Assembly: GCA_020851015.1 (NCBI GenBank)
Contig: JADZDN010000184.1
Coordinates: forward strand, 1 to 46,034
DNA from: Alphaproteobacteria bacterium
GTDB taxonomy: Bacteria; Pseudomonadota; Alphaproteobacteria; JAEULC01
Length of the DNA: 46,034 nucleotides
Direction of reading: 5' to 3'
The translations under genes were made by a program, and so were the position numbers. Below the pieces are notes generated by a model that saw only the letters and a program-made list of their open reading frames with translations, was not told where the DNA came from and made no database searches. Positions 39,075 through 46,034 of this stretch are shown in pieces; positions within the stretch are counted from its first letter, which is position 1; each line of letters opens with the position of its first letter.

Positions 39075-39506
39075 TCAAGCGCCGGCTCGCCGCGTGAGGA
39101 TGCTGATCTCCGAGGTCAGCGTGCGGTGGACTGGGCACTTGTCGGCGATCTCCATGAGCTTCGCCAGCTGCTCCGCCGACAGCGCGCCGTCCAGCGCAAT
39201 CTCGCGCTCGATGCGGTCGACCATCCCGACCTTGGTCTCGCAATCCGCGCAGTCCGCCGCATGGATCTTCGCGTGGCGCAGCCGGACATGCACCCGCTGC
39301 AGCGGCCAGGCTTTCCGCGCGGCATACATGCGGATCGTCATCGACGTGCAGGCGCCCAGCGCCGCCAGCAGGTAGTCGTACGGGCCCGGGCCGGTATCGT
39401 CGCCGCCCGCCTCGCGCGGCTCGTCGGCGGTCAGGCGGTGCGACCCTGAAAGCACGTCCTGCGTGAATTTCCCGGTCCCGCGTTCCTCGACGACAACTTC
39501 TGCCAT
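39075..39506 (-). CDS. OsmC-family peroxidase-like protein
   Basis: A 143-residue OsmC/Ohr-fold protein. The two redox cysteines are Cys53 in [17 protein letters not shown] and Cys124 in [11 protein letters not shown], in the positions of the family. An extra CADC (86-89) is seen. Such proteins reduce organic hydroperoxides or related oxidants with thiol help. Length is normal. Convergent with the MttB-family gene. Confidence 0.86.
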   Translation of the reverse strand: MAEVVVEERGTGKFTQDVLSGSHRLTADEPREAGGDDTGPGPYDYLLAALGACTSMTIRMYAARKAWPLQRVHVRLRHAKIHAADCADCETKVGMVDRIEREIALDGALSAEQLAKLMEIADKCPVHRTLTSEISILTRRAGA

Positions 39507-39556
39507 GACTGTCCTCCCGATCGGTCCGCGGCCGGAAGTCTAGGCCAGAAACGCGA

Positions 39557-39582
39557 ACGGCGCGGCATCGCTGCCGCGCCGT
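39557..39582 (-). terminator. Terminator hairpin, copy A
   Basis: ACGGCGCGGCA-tcgc-TGCCGCGCCGT is a perfect 11-bp stem with a 4-nt loop, 6 nt beyond the stop of the leftward His-rich gene. The identical 26 nt occur at 40351-40376 behind the paralogue. Confidence 0.65.
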
Positions 39583-39587
39583 CGCCG

Positions 39588-39944
39588 TTACGGGACGATC
39601 GTCACCGCCGGGGCCGGGTAAGCGTAGGGATAGGGAGCGGCCGGCGCCACGGCGGCCGGCGCGGGTGCGTAATAGTACGGATAAGCCGGGGCCGGCGCGG
39701 CATAGGGGTAGTAGACCGGCTGCGGGACATACTCGACGGTCGGCTGCGAATAGGCGCTGACCGCGTAGCCCAACGCCACGCCCGCCGCCAAGCCGCCGAA
39801 GCCGTAGTAGTAGCCGTTGTTGTGATGATGGTGATGGTAGTTCTTGTTGCCACCGCCGCCCGCGAAGGCCGGCTGGGACGCGACGGTTGCGCCGGCGAGA
39901 GCAATGACTGCAGCGATCGCGAGGGTCTTGAAGGTGGCACGCAT
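39588..39944 (-). CDS. Secreted His/Tyr/Pro-rich protein, paralogue A
   Basis: A 118-residue protein with signal peptide (TLAIAAVIALAGATVASQPAFA). The mature part begins with Gly-rich and HHHHHNNGYYYGFGGLAAG, suggesting metal binding, and ends in a Tyr/Pro/Ala-rich tail of YYPYAAPAPAYPYY type. AAGGAGA is upstream of ATG 39944. It is a paralogue of the gene at 40397-40726, sharing promoter-side sequence and the terminator. Function unknown. Confidence 0.77.
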   Translation of the reverse strand: MRATFKTLAIAAVIALAGATVASQPAFAGGGGNKNYHHHHHNNGYYYGFGGLAAGVALGYAVSAYSQPTVEYVPQPVYYPYAAPAPAYPYYYAPAPAAVAPAAPYPYAYPAPAVTIVP

Positions 39945-40132
39945 GATTGTTCTCCTTGGTCCCGCTTGTGCGGACCCGTTGTCCGCCTCTGATGAACCGA
40001 GGATCGCTCATTCCGGCGCACGAAGCTGTGCAACCCATCACAGGACAAGCCTGAATCTGCGCGCGACGTGACCGCCGTCACACCGATGCTGTGATGGCGA
40101 TACGCGCGCAAGCGGCGACGCCGCCCGTCGTC

Positions 40133-40350
40133 CTATTCCTTGGCCGTCAGCTTGCCGCCGTCCATCATCGCCTTGAGCTGACGCAGGCCCCGCTGGACGC
40201 CGATCGAGCGGCTGGCCTGGCCGGCATCGAGCGATGCAAGCACGGGCTGGCGCTGCGAGCGGTACTCGTCCTTGGCAATCATCCGCTGTTGCATCGCCGC
40301 GCCGAGCCCGTTCGGCCGGGCGAAGAACGCCTCGAACAGGTTTGACGCCG
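40133..40350 (-). pseudogene. C-terminal remnant or small ORF between the His-rich paralogues
   Basis: Leftward, an open frame reads SNLFEAFFARPNGLGAAM, then QQRMIAKDEYRSQRQPVLA and ends GGKLTAKE at a TAG (40135-40133). The first ATG in frame is 40294, giving 53 residues, but the protein-like sequence clearly starts earlier, right at the edge of the terminator hairpin, with no start codon. It looks like the 3' end of a gene whose front was lost when the neighbouring paralogue was inserted. No family recognised. Confidence 0.45.
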
Positions 40351-40376
40351 ACGGCGCGGCATCGCTGCCGCGCCGT
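40351..40376 (-). terminator. Terminator hairpin, copy B
   Basis: Identical 26 nt to 39557-39582 (11-bp perfect stem, 4-nt loop), 20 nt beyond the stop of the second leftward His-rich gene. Confidence 0.65.
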
Positions 40377-40396
40377 CGTATCTGCCGCCGTCGCCG

Positions 40397-40726
40397 TTAC
40401 GGGACGATCACCGCCGGGGCCGGGTAGCCATAGGGCGAAACCGGGGCCGGGGCGTAGTAGTACGGATAGGCCGGAGCATAAGGGGAGTAGACCGGCTGCG
40501 GCGCGTACTGGACCGGTGGCTGCGAAGCGGAGTTCAGCGCATAGCCAAGCGCCAAGCCCGTCGCGAGACCGCCAAAGCCCCAGTAGTAGCCGTTGTGATG
40601 GCCGTGATGATGATGATGGTGGTTCTTGCCGCCGCCAGGCGCGGCGAGGGCGGGCTGGGCGGCGAAGCTGGCGCCGGCGATGGCGACGATTGCAGCGATG
40701 GCGAGGGTCTTGAGGGTGGTGCGCAT
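40397..40726 (-). CDS. Secreted His/Tyr/Pro-rich protein, paralogue B
   Basis: A 109-residue paralogue of the 39588-39944 product. It shares the signal peptide pattern (MRTTLKTLAIAAIVAIAGAS, end ALAAPGG), a longer His run HHHHHHGHHNGYYWGFGGLA and the Tyr/Pro-rich tail. ATG 40726 has AAGGAGAA upstream. The upstream regions of both genes are also alike (ATCGCTC-TTCC and GCTGTG-A--CCATCAC blocks), so the duplication included the promoter and they may be co-regulated. Confidence 0.77.
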   Translation of the reverse strand: MRTTLKTLAIAAIVAIAGASFAAQPALAAPGGGKNHHHHHHGHHNGYYWGFGGLATGLALGYALNSASQPPVQYAPQPVYSPYAPAYPYYYAPAPVSPYGYPAPAVIVP

Positions 40727-40979
40727 GGGGGTTCTCCTTGAATTTGTTTCCGGGGACCGCGATTGCTCTCTCTTGATGGCCCGAGCATCGCTCCTTCCGC
40801 GCCCCGACGCTGTGAACTCCATCACTACAAGCGCTTGAAATTGCTTGCAGAGTGTCGACCGTCACGCCTGCGCTGTGACGTCGCGCGGAATAGTGGCTTG
40901 CACCCGAGGCCGCAGCGGCGGCGTTGGCTCGGCGCCGCCCAATCCGCGCTATGATGCGGCGCATACGTGGGGGATTGGG

Positions 40980-41741
40980 ATGACCGCTGCCCGAATTCGC
41001 TTGGCCGCACTGGCGGGATTCGCGATGGCGGCGGCCCTTCTGGCCCCGGCGCGAATCTGCCTCGCCCAGGCCGTCGACCTGCTGCTGGCCCTGTGCGTCG
41101 ACGGGTCCGGCAGCATCGACGAGGAGGAGTTCCGCCTGCAGCGCGGCGGCTATGCGCAGGCGCTGACCGATCCGAAGGTGCTGGCGGCGATCCGCTCGGG
41201 TCCGCAGGGCGCCATCGCGGTCGCCTATGTCGAATGGGGCACGCCCTCGGCACCGCGCACGGTGCTCGACTGGACCATCATCAAGGACCAGGCGACGGCC
41301 GAGGCCTGGGCCGACAGGCTGCTGAAGGAGCCGCGCCGGCCGCAGAGCTACAACGCCATCGGCGACGCCCTGGCGCATGCAACGGCCATGATCCGCAGCT
41401 CCGCGATCAAGGCGGAGCGCGGGGTGATCGACCTGTCGGGCGACGGGCCCGACCTGCGCAGCGTGAAGCCGGCGCCGCAAGCACGCGACGAGGCCGTGGC
41501 GGCGGGCATCACGATCAACGCGCTGGCGATCTTCAAGCCCGGCTCGGGCAATGTCGGAGGTCTGCGCGGCGAACCGCTGGACCAGCACTACGAGCGCGCG
41601 GTGATCGGCGGCCCGGGCGCCTTCGTCCAGATCGCCGAGGACTTCAAGTCGTTCGGGCAGGCGATCCTGCAGAAGCTGGTGCGCGAGATCGCTGCCCTGC
41701 CCGCGCCCACCCGCACCGCCCAATCGGGCGAGAACCGATGA
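40980..41741 (+). CDS. Exported DUF1194 (von Willebrand A-like) protein
   Basis: A 253-residue protein with a signal peptide ending LAQ (about residue 30). The mature part starts VDLLLALCVDGSGSIDEEEF, carrying a DxSxS metal-binding motif of the vWA fold, followed by GAIAVAYVEWG, YNAIGDALAHATAMI and GVIDLSGDGPD. This is the DUF1194 family; its role is unknown and presumably involves protein-protein contact in the periplasm. Its stop overlaps the Nudix ATG. Confidence 0.87.
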   Translation: MTAARIRLAALAGFAMAAALLAPARICLAQAVDLLLALCVDGSGSIDEEEFRLQRGGYAQALTDPKVLAAIRSGPQGAIAVAYVEWGTPSAPRTVLDWTIIKDQATAEAWADRLLKEPRRPQSYNAIGDALAHATAMIRSSAIKAERGVIDLSGDGPDLRSVKPAPQARDEAVAAGITINALAIFKPGSGNVGGLRGEPLDQHYERAVIGGPGAFVQIAEDFKSFGQAILQKLVREIAALPAPTRTAQSGENR

Positions 41742-42367
41742 GCGCCACGCCGGTGCCTTCACCACCGCTGACCGCCGCCGATGTCGAGATCATCGAGCGG
41801 ACGACGCGCTACCAGGGGTATTTCCGGATCGACCGCTATCGCCTGCGGCACAGGCTGTTCGCCGGCGGCTGGACCGGCGAGGTGATGCGCGAATTGTTCG
41901 AGCGCGGCCATGCCGCGGCCGTCCTTCCCTATGATCCCCAGCTCGACTGGGTGGCCCTGGTCGAGCAGTTCCGCATCGGCGCCTTTGCCGCCGGCCGGCC
42001 GCCCTGGGTGATCGAGATCGTCGCCGGCATCATCGAGGACGGCGAGATGGCCGAGGACGTGGTCCGCCGCGAAGCAGTCGAGGAAGCCGGCGTTTCGCTG
42101 ACCGCCTTGCAGCCGGTCCAGCGCGTGCTGGCGAGCCCGGGCGGCACCTCGGAAACCTGCATGATCTATTGCGGTCGCGCCGACCTCGCCGGTGCCGGCG
42201 GCATCCACGGGCTCGCGCACGAGCACGAGGACATCCGCGTGCTGGTGCTGCCGACGGCCGATGCGCTCAAGCTCCTGGACGCGGGCCGCGTCGAGAACGC
42301 CACCGCCGTGATTGCCCTGCAGTACCTGGCGCTCCATCGCGACCGGCTGCGGCGCATGTGGTCGTAA
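41738..42367 (+). CDS. nudF: ADP-ribose pyrophosphatase-type Nudix hydrolase
   Basis: A 209-residue Nudix hydrolase. The Nudix box reads GIIEDGEMAEDVVRREAVEE then AGV, matching GX5EX7REUXEEXGU. N-terminal segments such as RTTRYQGYFRIDRYRLRHRL and VLPYDPQLDWVALVEQFR are those of the NudF branch, which splits ADP-ribose to AMP and ribose 5-phosphate. Coupled to the DUF1194 gene by ATGA and followed after 4 nt by the TauE/SafE gene, so likely one operon. Confidence 0.85.
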   Translation: MSATPVPSPPLTAADVEIIERTTRYQGYFRIDRYRLRHRLFAGGWTGEVMRELFERGHAAAVLPYDPQLDWVALVEQFRIGAFAAGRPPWVIEIVAGIIEDGEMAEDVVRREAVEEAGVSLTALQPVQRVLASPGGTSETCMIYCGRADLAGAGGIHGLAHEHEDIRVLVLPTADALKLLDAGRVENATAVIALQYLALHRDRLRRMWS

Positions 42368-42371
42368 CGGC

Positions 42372-43148
42372 GTGGATGCCGTAACGACGCTGCTGCTCGT
42401 CTGCGCGGGCTTGGCGGGAGGTATCATCACCGCGGTCGTGGGCGGCTCGTCGCTGCTGGTCTTTCCCGTCATGCTAGCGGCGGGGCTGCCGCCGATCCTC
42501 GCCAACACGTCGAGCACCGTGGCCATGACGCCGATCAGCCTGGCGGCGGCGCTGGCCGACCGCGAACGCATCCCGCCCTGGGACCGGTCGTTCCTGGGGT
42601 TGCTGGTCGTATCGGTGCTGGGCACCGTGACCGGCTCCTTGCTGCTTCTGTTCACGCCGCAGGCGGCATTCATGGCGGTCGTGCCGCTGCTGGTGGGCGC
42701 GGCGACCGCGCTGTTCGCCTTCTCGGACCGGATCAAGCGGGCGATCGCGCGCCGGGCCGCCGCCAGCGCGAATGGCGCGCGGACGCACACGGTGGTCCAG
42801 CTCTGGATGGTCGCGGCGATCGCGGTCTACGGCGGGTATTTCGGCGCGGCGATGAGCGTGATGTTGCTGGCCGCGCTGGCGCTGGGGCACGAAGGCGACT
42901 TCCGCACCATCAACACGATCAAGAACATCCTGTCCGCGCTGGTTGGCGCGATCGCGGCGACAATCTTCATTTCGCAGGGCGCCGTGGGTTGGCCGCAGGC
43001 GCTGGCCGTCATGCTGGGCGCGCTGGTCGGCGGCTACCTGGGCGGAAAACTGGTCCGCGTGCTGCCGAGCGTATTGTTGCGCTGGATCGTGATCGTGGTC
43101 GGCGCGGGCTTGGCGACCTACTATGCGTGGCGCTACTGGCGGGTGTGA
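42372..43148 (+). CDS. TauE/SafE-family membrane permease
   Basis: A 258-residue membrane protein with about eight helices and inner repeats: GLAGGIITAVVGGSSLLVFP, NTSSTVAMTPISLAAALADR, VYGGYFGAAMSVMLLAALAL and LGALVGGYLGGKL. These Gly-rich helix starts are typical of TauE/SafE sulfite or organosulfonate exporters. The start is GTG 42372. Substrate unknown. Immediately followed by the pcp gene without a gap. Confidence 0.86.
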   Translation: MDAVTTLLLVCAGLAGGIITAVVGGSSLLVFPVMLAAGLPPILANTSSTVAMTPISLAAALADRERIPPWDRSFLGLLVVSVLGTVTGSLLLLFTPQAAFMAVVPLLVGAATALFAFSDRIKRAIARRAAASANGARTHTVVQLWMVAAIAVYGGYFGAAMSVMLLAALALGHEGDFRTINTIKNILSALVGAIAATIFISQGAVGWPQALAVMLGALVGGYLGGKLVRVLPSVLLRWIVIVVGAGLATYYAWRYWRV

Positions 43149-43835
43149 ATGGTGGACGTACTGGTCACGGGCTTCGAGCCGTTCGGCGGGGGCGATCGCA
43201 ATCCATCGCGGGAGATCGCGCGCGCGCTCGACGGCACGTCGATCGGCGGCCGGCCTGTGGCGGGCCGGGTGTTGCCGGTCTCGATGCGGCGGCTGGCGGA
43301 CGCGCTGCGCCAGGCGCTCGACGAGACGCGGCCGCGGCTGGTCGTCTCGCTTGGGCTCGCCGGCGGCGAATCGATGATCCGCCTCGAGCGCATCGGCGTG
43401 AACCTGGCCGACTTCCCGTTCGACGACAACGACGGGCGCAAGAGCCTGGACGAGCCGATCGCGCCCGGCGGTCCCGCCGCCTTTCCGACCACCCTGCCCA
43501 ACCGGGCGGTCCTGAACGCGCTGCTGGCAGCCGGCATTCCGGCGCGGCTGTCGGATACGGCCGGCACCTATCTCTGCAACGCCTGCATCTACCTCACCGG
43601 CCGGATGCTGGCGGAGCGTGACGCAGGCGTGCCCTTCGGCTTCATCCACCTGCCCTATATGCCCGAACAGGTCGCGGCCCTGCTCGCCGGACCCAAGGCC
43701 GGCCGGCAGCCGGAGCAGCTCGCATCGATGGCGCTCGAGACGATGACACGGGCGGTGGAAACGGCGATCGCGGTCAGCGCAGGGGCGGCCGGCGCAAGCG
43801 TCCTTCGACGGGCTCAAGACAAGGCGGTTTCCTGA
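43149..43835 (+). CDS. pcp: Pyroglutamyl-peptidase I
   Basis: A 228-residue cysteine peptidase that removes N-terminal pyroglutamate from peptides. VTGFEPFGGGDRNPS opens the protein; the catalytic triad is Glu80 in LERIGVNLADF, Cys143 in AGTYLCNACIYL and His167 in GFIHLPYMPEQ. Starts directly after the TauE gene. The last 10 codons (VLRRAQDK...) lie in a palindromic repeat, so the natural C-terminus has probably been replaced. Confidence 0.88.
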   Translation: MVDVLVTGFEPFGGGDRNPSREIARALDGTSIGGRPVAGRVLPVSMRRLADALRQALDETRPRLVVSLGLAGGESMIRLERIGVNLADFPFDDNDGRKSLDEPIAPGGPAAFPTTLPNRAVLNALLAAGIPARLSDTAGTYLCNACIYLTGRMLAERDAGVPFGFIHLPYMPEQVAALLAGPKAGRQPEQLASMALETMTRAVETAIAVSAGAAGASVLRRAQDKAVS

Positions 43836-43890
43836 TCCGCAACACCCTCATCCTGAGCTTGTCGAAGGATGAGTTTGTCGAAGGATGAGG
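43802..43890. repeat. REP-like palindromic repeat between convergent genes
   Basis: CCTTCGAC (43802-43809) opposes GTCGAAGG at 43861-43868 and again at 43877-43884. The two latter lie in adjacent 16-nt direct repeats (43858-43873 and 43874-43889, one mismatch). A hairpin CTCATCCT/AGGATGAG spans 43847-43873. Such CTTCGAC/GTCGAAGG palindromes are dispersed in many alphaproteobacterial genomes; here it may also end transcription of both genes. Confidence 0.68.
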
Positions 43891-43899
43891 GGGCGCCCT

Positions 43900-44724
43900 T
43901 CAGTCGAACGTCACCATCGCCCGCGCCGCCGCGCGGTCGTAGCCCAGCGAGGCGCGCAGGAGCTGGCGCGTGTAGGCCTCGCCCGGCTCGTGGGCACGGA
44001 GCTGGGCGACCGTCATCTCCTCGACGATGCGGCCCTGGTTCATCACGGCCAGCCGCTCGCACATATGCGCGACCACCGCCAGGTTGTGCGTCACCAGCAC
44101 GTAGGTCAGCCGGTGCTGCGATCGCAGCCGCGCCAGCAGGTTCAGGATCTCGGCCTGGACCGACACGTCGAGCGAGGAGGTCGGCTCGTCCAGCAGCAGA
44201 ATCTGCGGCTCGACGATCAGCGCCCGGGCGATGGCGACGCGCTGGCGCTGCCCGCCCGAGAGCTGGTGCGGGAAGCGGAAGCGGAAAGCCGGCCCCAGCC
44301 CGACCTCCTTCAGCACGCGCTCGATGCGGTTCTCGGCGTCGTCGATGCCGTGGATCGCCAGCGGCTCGGACAGCACGCGGTCGACCGTGTGGCGGGGATG
44401 CAGCGACCCGTAGGGGTCCTGGAACACCATCTGGACCCGCTTGTAGAAGCCGCGCGCGCGCCGCGGCCCCAGCGGCTCGCCGGCGACGCGGATCGCGCCG
44501 CTCCAGTCGGGATTGAGCCCGGCGATCGCGCGCAGCACCGTCGACTTGCCCGAACCCGACTCACCGACGATGCCGTAGGACTCGCCGGCCGCGATCGCGA
44601 ATTGCGCGCCGCGCACCGCGTGGACCTCGCCAAAGCGCACGTGCAGGCTCTCGACCTCGAGCATCGCCTGGCTCGCGGGATCGAGCTCGGGCAGCCGTCC
44701 CTGCCGCCGCACCGCCGCGGTCAT
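43900..44724 (-). CDS. Peptide/nickel-type ABC transporter ATPase (DppF-like)
   Basis: A 274-residue ATPase with Walker A GESGSGKSTVLR, the family motif VFQDPYGSLHPRHTV, signature LSGGQRQRVAIARAL, Walker B ILLLDEPTSSLD and switch His in VLVTHNLAVV. The ATG 44724 follows the stop of the sister ATPase by 10 nt. Together with that ATPase and the permease it forms a dipeptide/oligopeptide-type importer; substrate unknown. Last gene of the leftward operon. Confidence 0.86.
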   Translation of the reverse strand: MTAAVRRQGRLPELDPASQAMLEVESLHVRFGEVHAVRGAQFAIAAGESYGIVGESGSGKSTVLRAIAGLNPDWSGAIRVAGEPLGPRRARGFYKRVQMVFQDPYGSLHPRHTVDRVLSEPLAIHGIDDAENRIERVLKEVGLGPAFRFRFPHQLSGGQRQRVAIARALIVEPQILLLDEPTSSLDVSVQAEILNLLARLRSQHRLTYVLVTHNLAVVAHMCERLAVMNQGRIVEEMTVAQLRAHEPGEAYTRQLLRASLGYDRAAARAMVTFD

Positions 44725-44734
44725 GCGCCCGTCC

Positions 44735-45589
44735 TCACGCGACCGGCCCGTCGATCCACGAAGGATCGCGCCGCAGCACCGCCAACTCCGGCACCGGCCG
44801 GTCGATGCGCGGCAGCGCCGCCAGCAGGCCTTGCGTGTAGGGATGCCTGGCACGCGACAATTCGCTCGCGCGCAGCTGCTCGACGATGCGCCCCGCATAC
44901 ATGACCAGCACGCGGTCGCAGAACGACGCCACGAGGTTGAGATCATGGCTGATGAAGATCAGCCCCATGCCGCGCTGGCTGACGAGATCGTCCAGGATCG
45001 CCAGCACCTGCATCTGGACGGTGACGTCCAGTGCCGAGGTCGGCTCGTCGGCGATCAACAGATCGGGATCGGTGCCCAGCATCATCGCGATCATCGCGCG
45101 CTGGCCCATGCCGCCGGACAATTCGTGCGGGTAGGAGTCGTAGACGCGCTGCGGGTCGCGCATCTTGACCGCCACCAGCATCTCCAGCGCGCGCTGGCGC
45201 GCGGCGGCGCGGGTCAGGGTGCCGTGGGCGCGATAGGCCTCGGCGATCTGCTTGCCCACGGTCATGACCGGGTTCAGCGAGAATTTCGGATCCTGCAGCA
45301 CCATCGCGATCCGCTTGCCGCGGATGTCGTACATCTGGCGCTCGCTGGCCGCGAGCAGGTCGATGCCCTCGAACGCCATCCGCTTCGCGGTCACCACGCC
45401 GGGCCGCGGCGTCAGGCGCAGGATGGCGCGGCCGGTCTGCGACTTGCCGGACCCGGACTCGCCGACGATGCCCACCTTCTCGCGCCCGACGTCGAACGAC
45501 ACCCCGCGCACCGCGCGCACCAGGCCGGTGCGCGTCGGAAATTCGACCCGCAGGTCCTCGACGGACAGCAAGGGGCCTTGCGCGTTCAT
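44735..45589 (-). CDS. Peptide/nickel-type ABC transporter ATPase (DppD-like)
   Basis: A 284-residue ATPase with Walker A GESGSGKSQTGR, the DppD-type VLQDPKFSLNPVMTVGKQI, signature LSGGMGQRAMIAMML, Walker B LLIADEPTSALD and switch His in IFISHDLNLV, ending in the oligopeptide-type HPYTQGLLAALP. ATG 45589 overlaps the permease stop by 4 nt. Partner of the 43900-44724 ATPase. Confidence 0.87.
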   Translation of the reverse strand: MNAQGPLLSVEDLRVEFPTRTGLVRAVRGVSFDVGREKVGIVGESGSGKSQTGRAILRLTPRPGVVTAKRMAFEGIDLLAASERQMYDIRGKRIAMVLQDPKFSLNPVMTVGKQIAEAYRAHGTLTRAAARQRALEMLVAVKMRDPQRVYDSYPHELSGGMGQRAMIAMMLGTDPDLLIADEPTSALDVTVQMQVLAILDDLVSQRGMGLIFISHDLNLVASFCDRVLVMYAGRIVEQLRASELSRARHPYTQGLLAALPRIDRPVPELAVLRRDPSWIDGPVA

Positions 45590-46034
45590 TGCTGCTTGGG
45601 GTCCAGCACGTCGCGCAGGCCGTCGCCCAGCAGGTTGAAGCCCAGGCTGACGACGCAGATCGCCACGCCCGGGATCGTCGCCACCCACCACTGGTCGAGC
45701 AGGAAGCGGCGTCCGCTGGCGATCATCGCGCCCCATTCCGGCGAGGGCGGCTGCGCGCCGAGGCCGAGGAACCCCAGACCGGCGGCGGTCAGGATGATAC
45801 CCGCCATGTCGAGCGTGACGCGCACGATCACCGAGGAGGTGCACAGCGGTACCACGTGGCCGAACACGATGCGCAACGGCCCCGCCCCGGTCATGCGCGC
45901 GGCGGCGATGAAGTCGGCGTTGCGGATCGTCAGCGTCTCGGCGCGCGCGATGCGGGCATAGGGCGGCCAGGCGGTCAGCGCGATCGCGATCACCGCGTTC
46001 TCGATGCCCGGCCCCAGGGCCGAGACGAAGGCCA
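45586..46034 (-). CDS. Peptide/nickel-type ABC transporter permease (DppC-like), 3' part
   Basis: The last 148 codons or so of an inner-membrane permease; the start lies beyond the window. The visible part has the transport-domain end: ETLTIRNADFIAAARMTGAG (EAA-type loop), LGFLGLGAQPPSPEWGAMIA and the C-terminal GFNLLGDGLRDVLDPK, all typical of DppC/OppC. Its stop overlaps the DppD-like start. Confidence 0.87.
   Translation of the reverse strand, partial: AFVSALGPGIENAVIAIALTAWPPYARIARAETLTIRNADFIAAARMTGAGPLRIVFGHVVPLCTSSVIVRVTLDMAGIILTAAGLGFLGLGAQPPSPEWGAMIASGRRFLLDQWWVATIPGVAICVVSLGFNLLGDGLRDVLDPKQQ

Noticed and set aside
40560..40640. Low-complexity CAT/ATG run as a microsatellite
   Set aside because: It is the codon run for the His tract (CAC/CAT) inside an intact exported-protein gene.

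Overview
The window is high-GC DNA with tight, 4-nt-overlapping gene pairs. It carries an NDUFS4-type complex I accessory gene beside tRNA-Pro, DUF6456, DUF6894, DUF192 and DUF2474 genes, and MocR and Crp/Fnr regulators. This mix points to an alphaproteobacterium of soil or water type; I cannot place it below class from the sequence alone.

Layout. (1) 1-2965: edge of a prophage or phage remnant. A leftward early operon (winged-helix protein, DUF6456 protein, small terminase-like protein, terminase large subunit running off the window) faces a rightward S24 (LexA-like) repressor across a short divergent promoter. (2) 2968-8648: cupin, small orphan ORF, a MocR regulator lacking its PLP lysine, and a binding-protein/permease ABC pair with a frameshifted permease and no ATPase. 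(3) 8655-12153: leftward inositol-type operon (iolG, iolE, HAD phosphatase, sugar isomerase). (4) 12154-18527: hypothetical protein, DUF6894, Crp/Fnr regulator, a molybdate-binding protein behind a Mo-box, tRNA-Arg, the NDUFS4 homologue (with a small decayed copy 1.1 kb away), tRNA-Pro, O-methyltransferase, two exported proteins and an AcuC-type deacetylase. (5) 18572-21790: PRC-barrel protein and, divergently, a TPP riboswitch controlling a thiamine-precursor ABC transporter (thiZXY). (6) 21940-25749: the most unusual segment, four degenerate copies of one protein core, each in a different state of truncation, with different C-terminal tips and downstream immunity-like partners.

(7) 25788-28305: cyanide-insensitive-type cytochrome bd oxidase (two large subunits plus a 39-residue DUF2474 subunit). 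(8) 28345-30540: LarA-like protein, then a low-GC antitoxin/zeta-kinase pair. (9) 30764-34702: 2-aminoethylphosphonate-type ABC transporter whose permease has an in-frame amber codon. (10) 34699-39506: fatty acid desaturase, an XRE regulator coupled to a signal-less PhnD-like binding protein, a non-pyrrolysine MttB-family methyltransferase, and an OsmC protein. (11) 39557-40726: two paralogous His/Tyr/Pro-rich secreted proteins with identical terminator hairpins. (12) 40980-46034: DUF1194, Nudix, TauE/SafE and pyroglutamyl-peptidase genes running right, a palindromic repeat, and a leftward dipeptide-type ABC operon running off the window.

The best candidate for an undescribed system is region 6: an array of C-terminal toxin-like tips and partners built on repeated fragments of one core, apparently grown and decayed by recombination within the core. 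The flanks suggest an actively rearranging chromosome: a prophage edge, a second toxin-antitoxin pair, several single-base lesions and a gene-end remnant.
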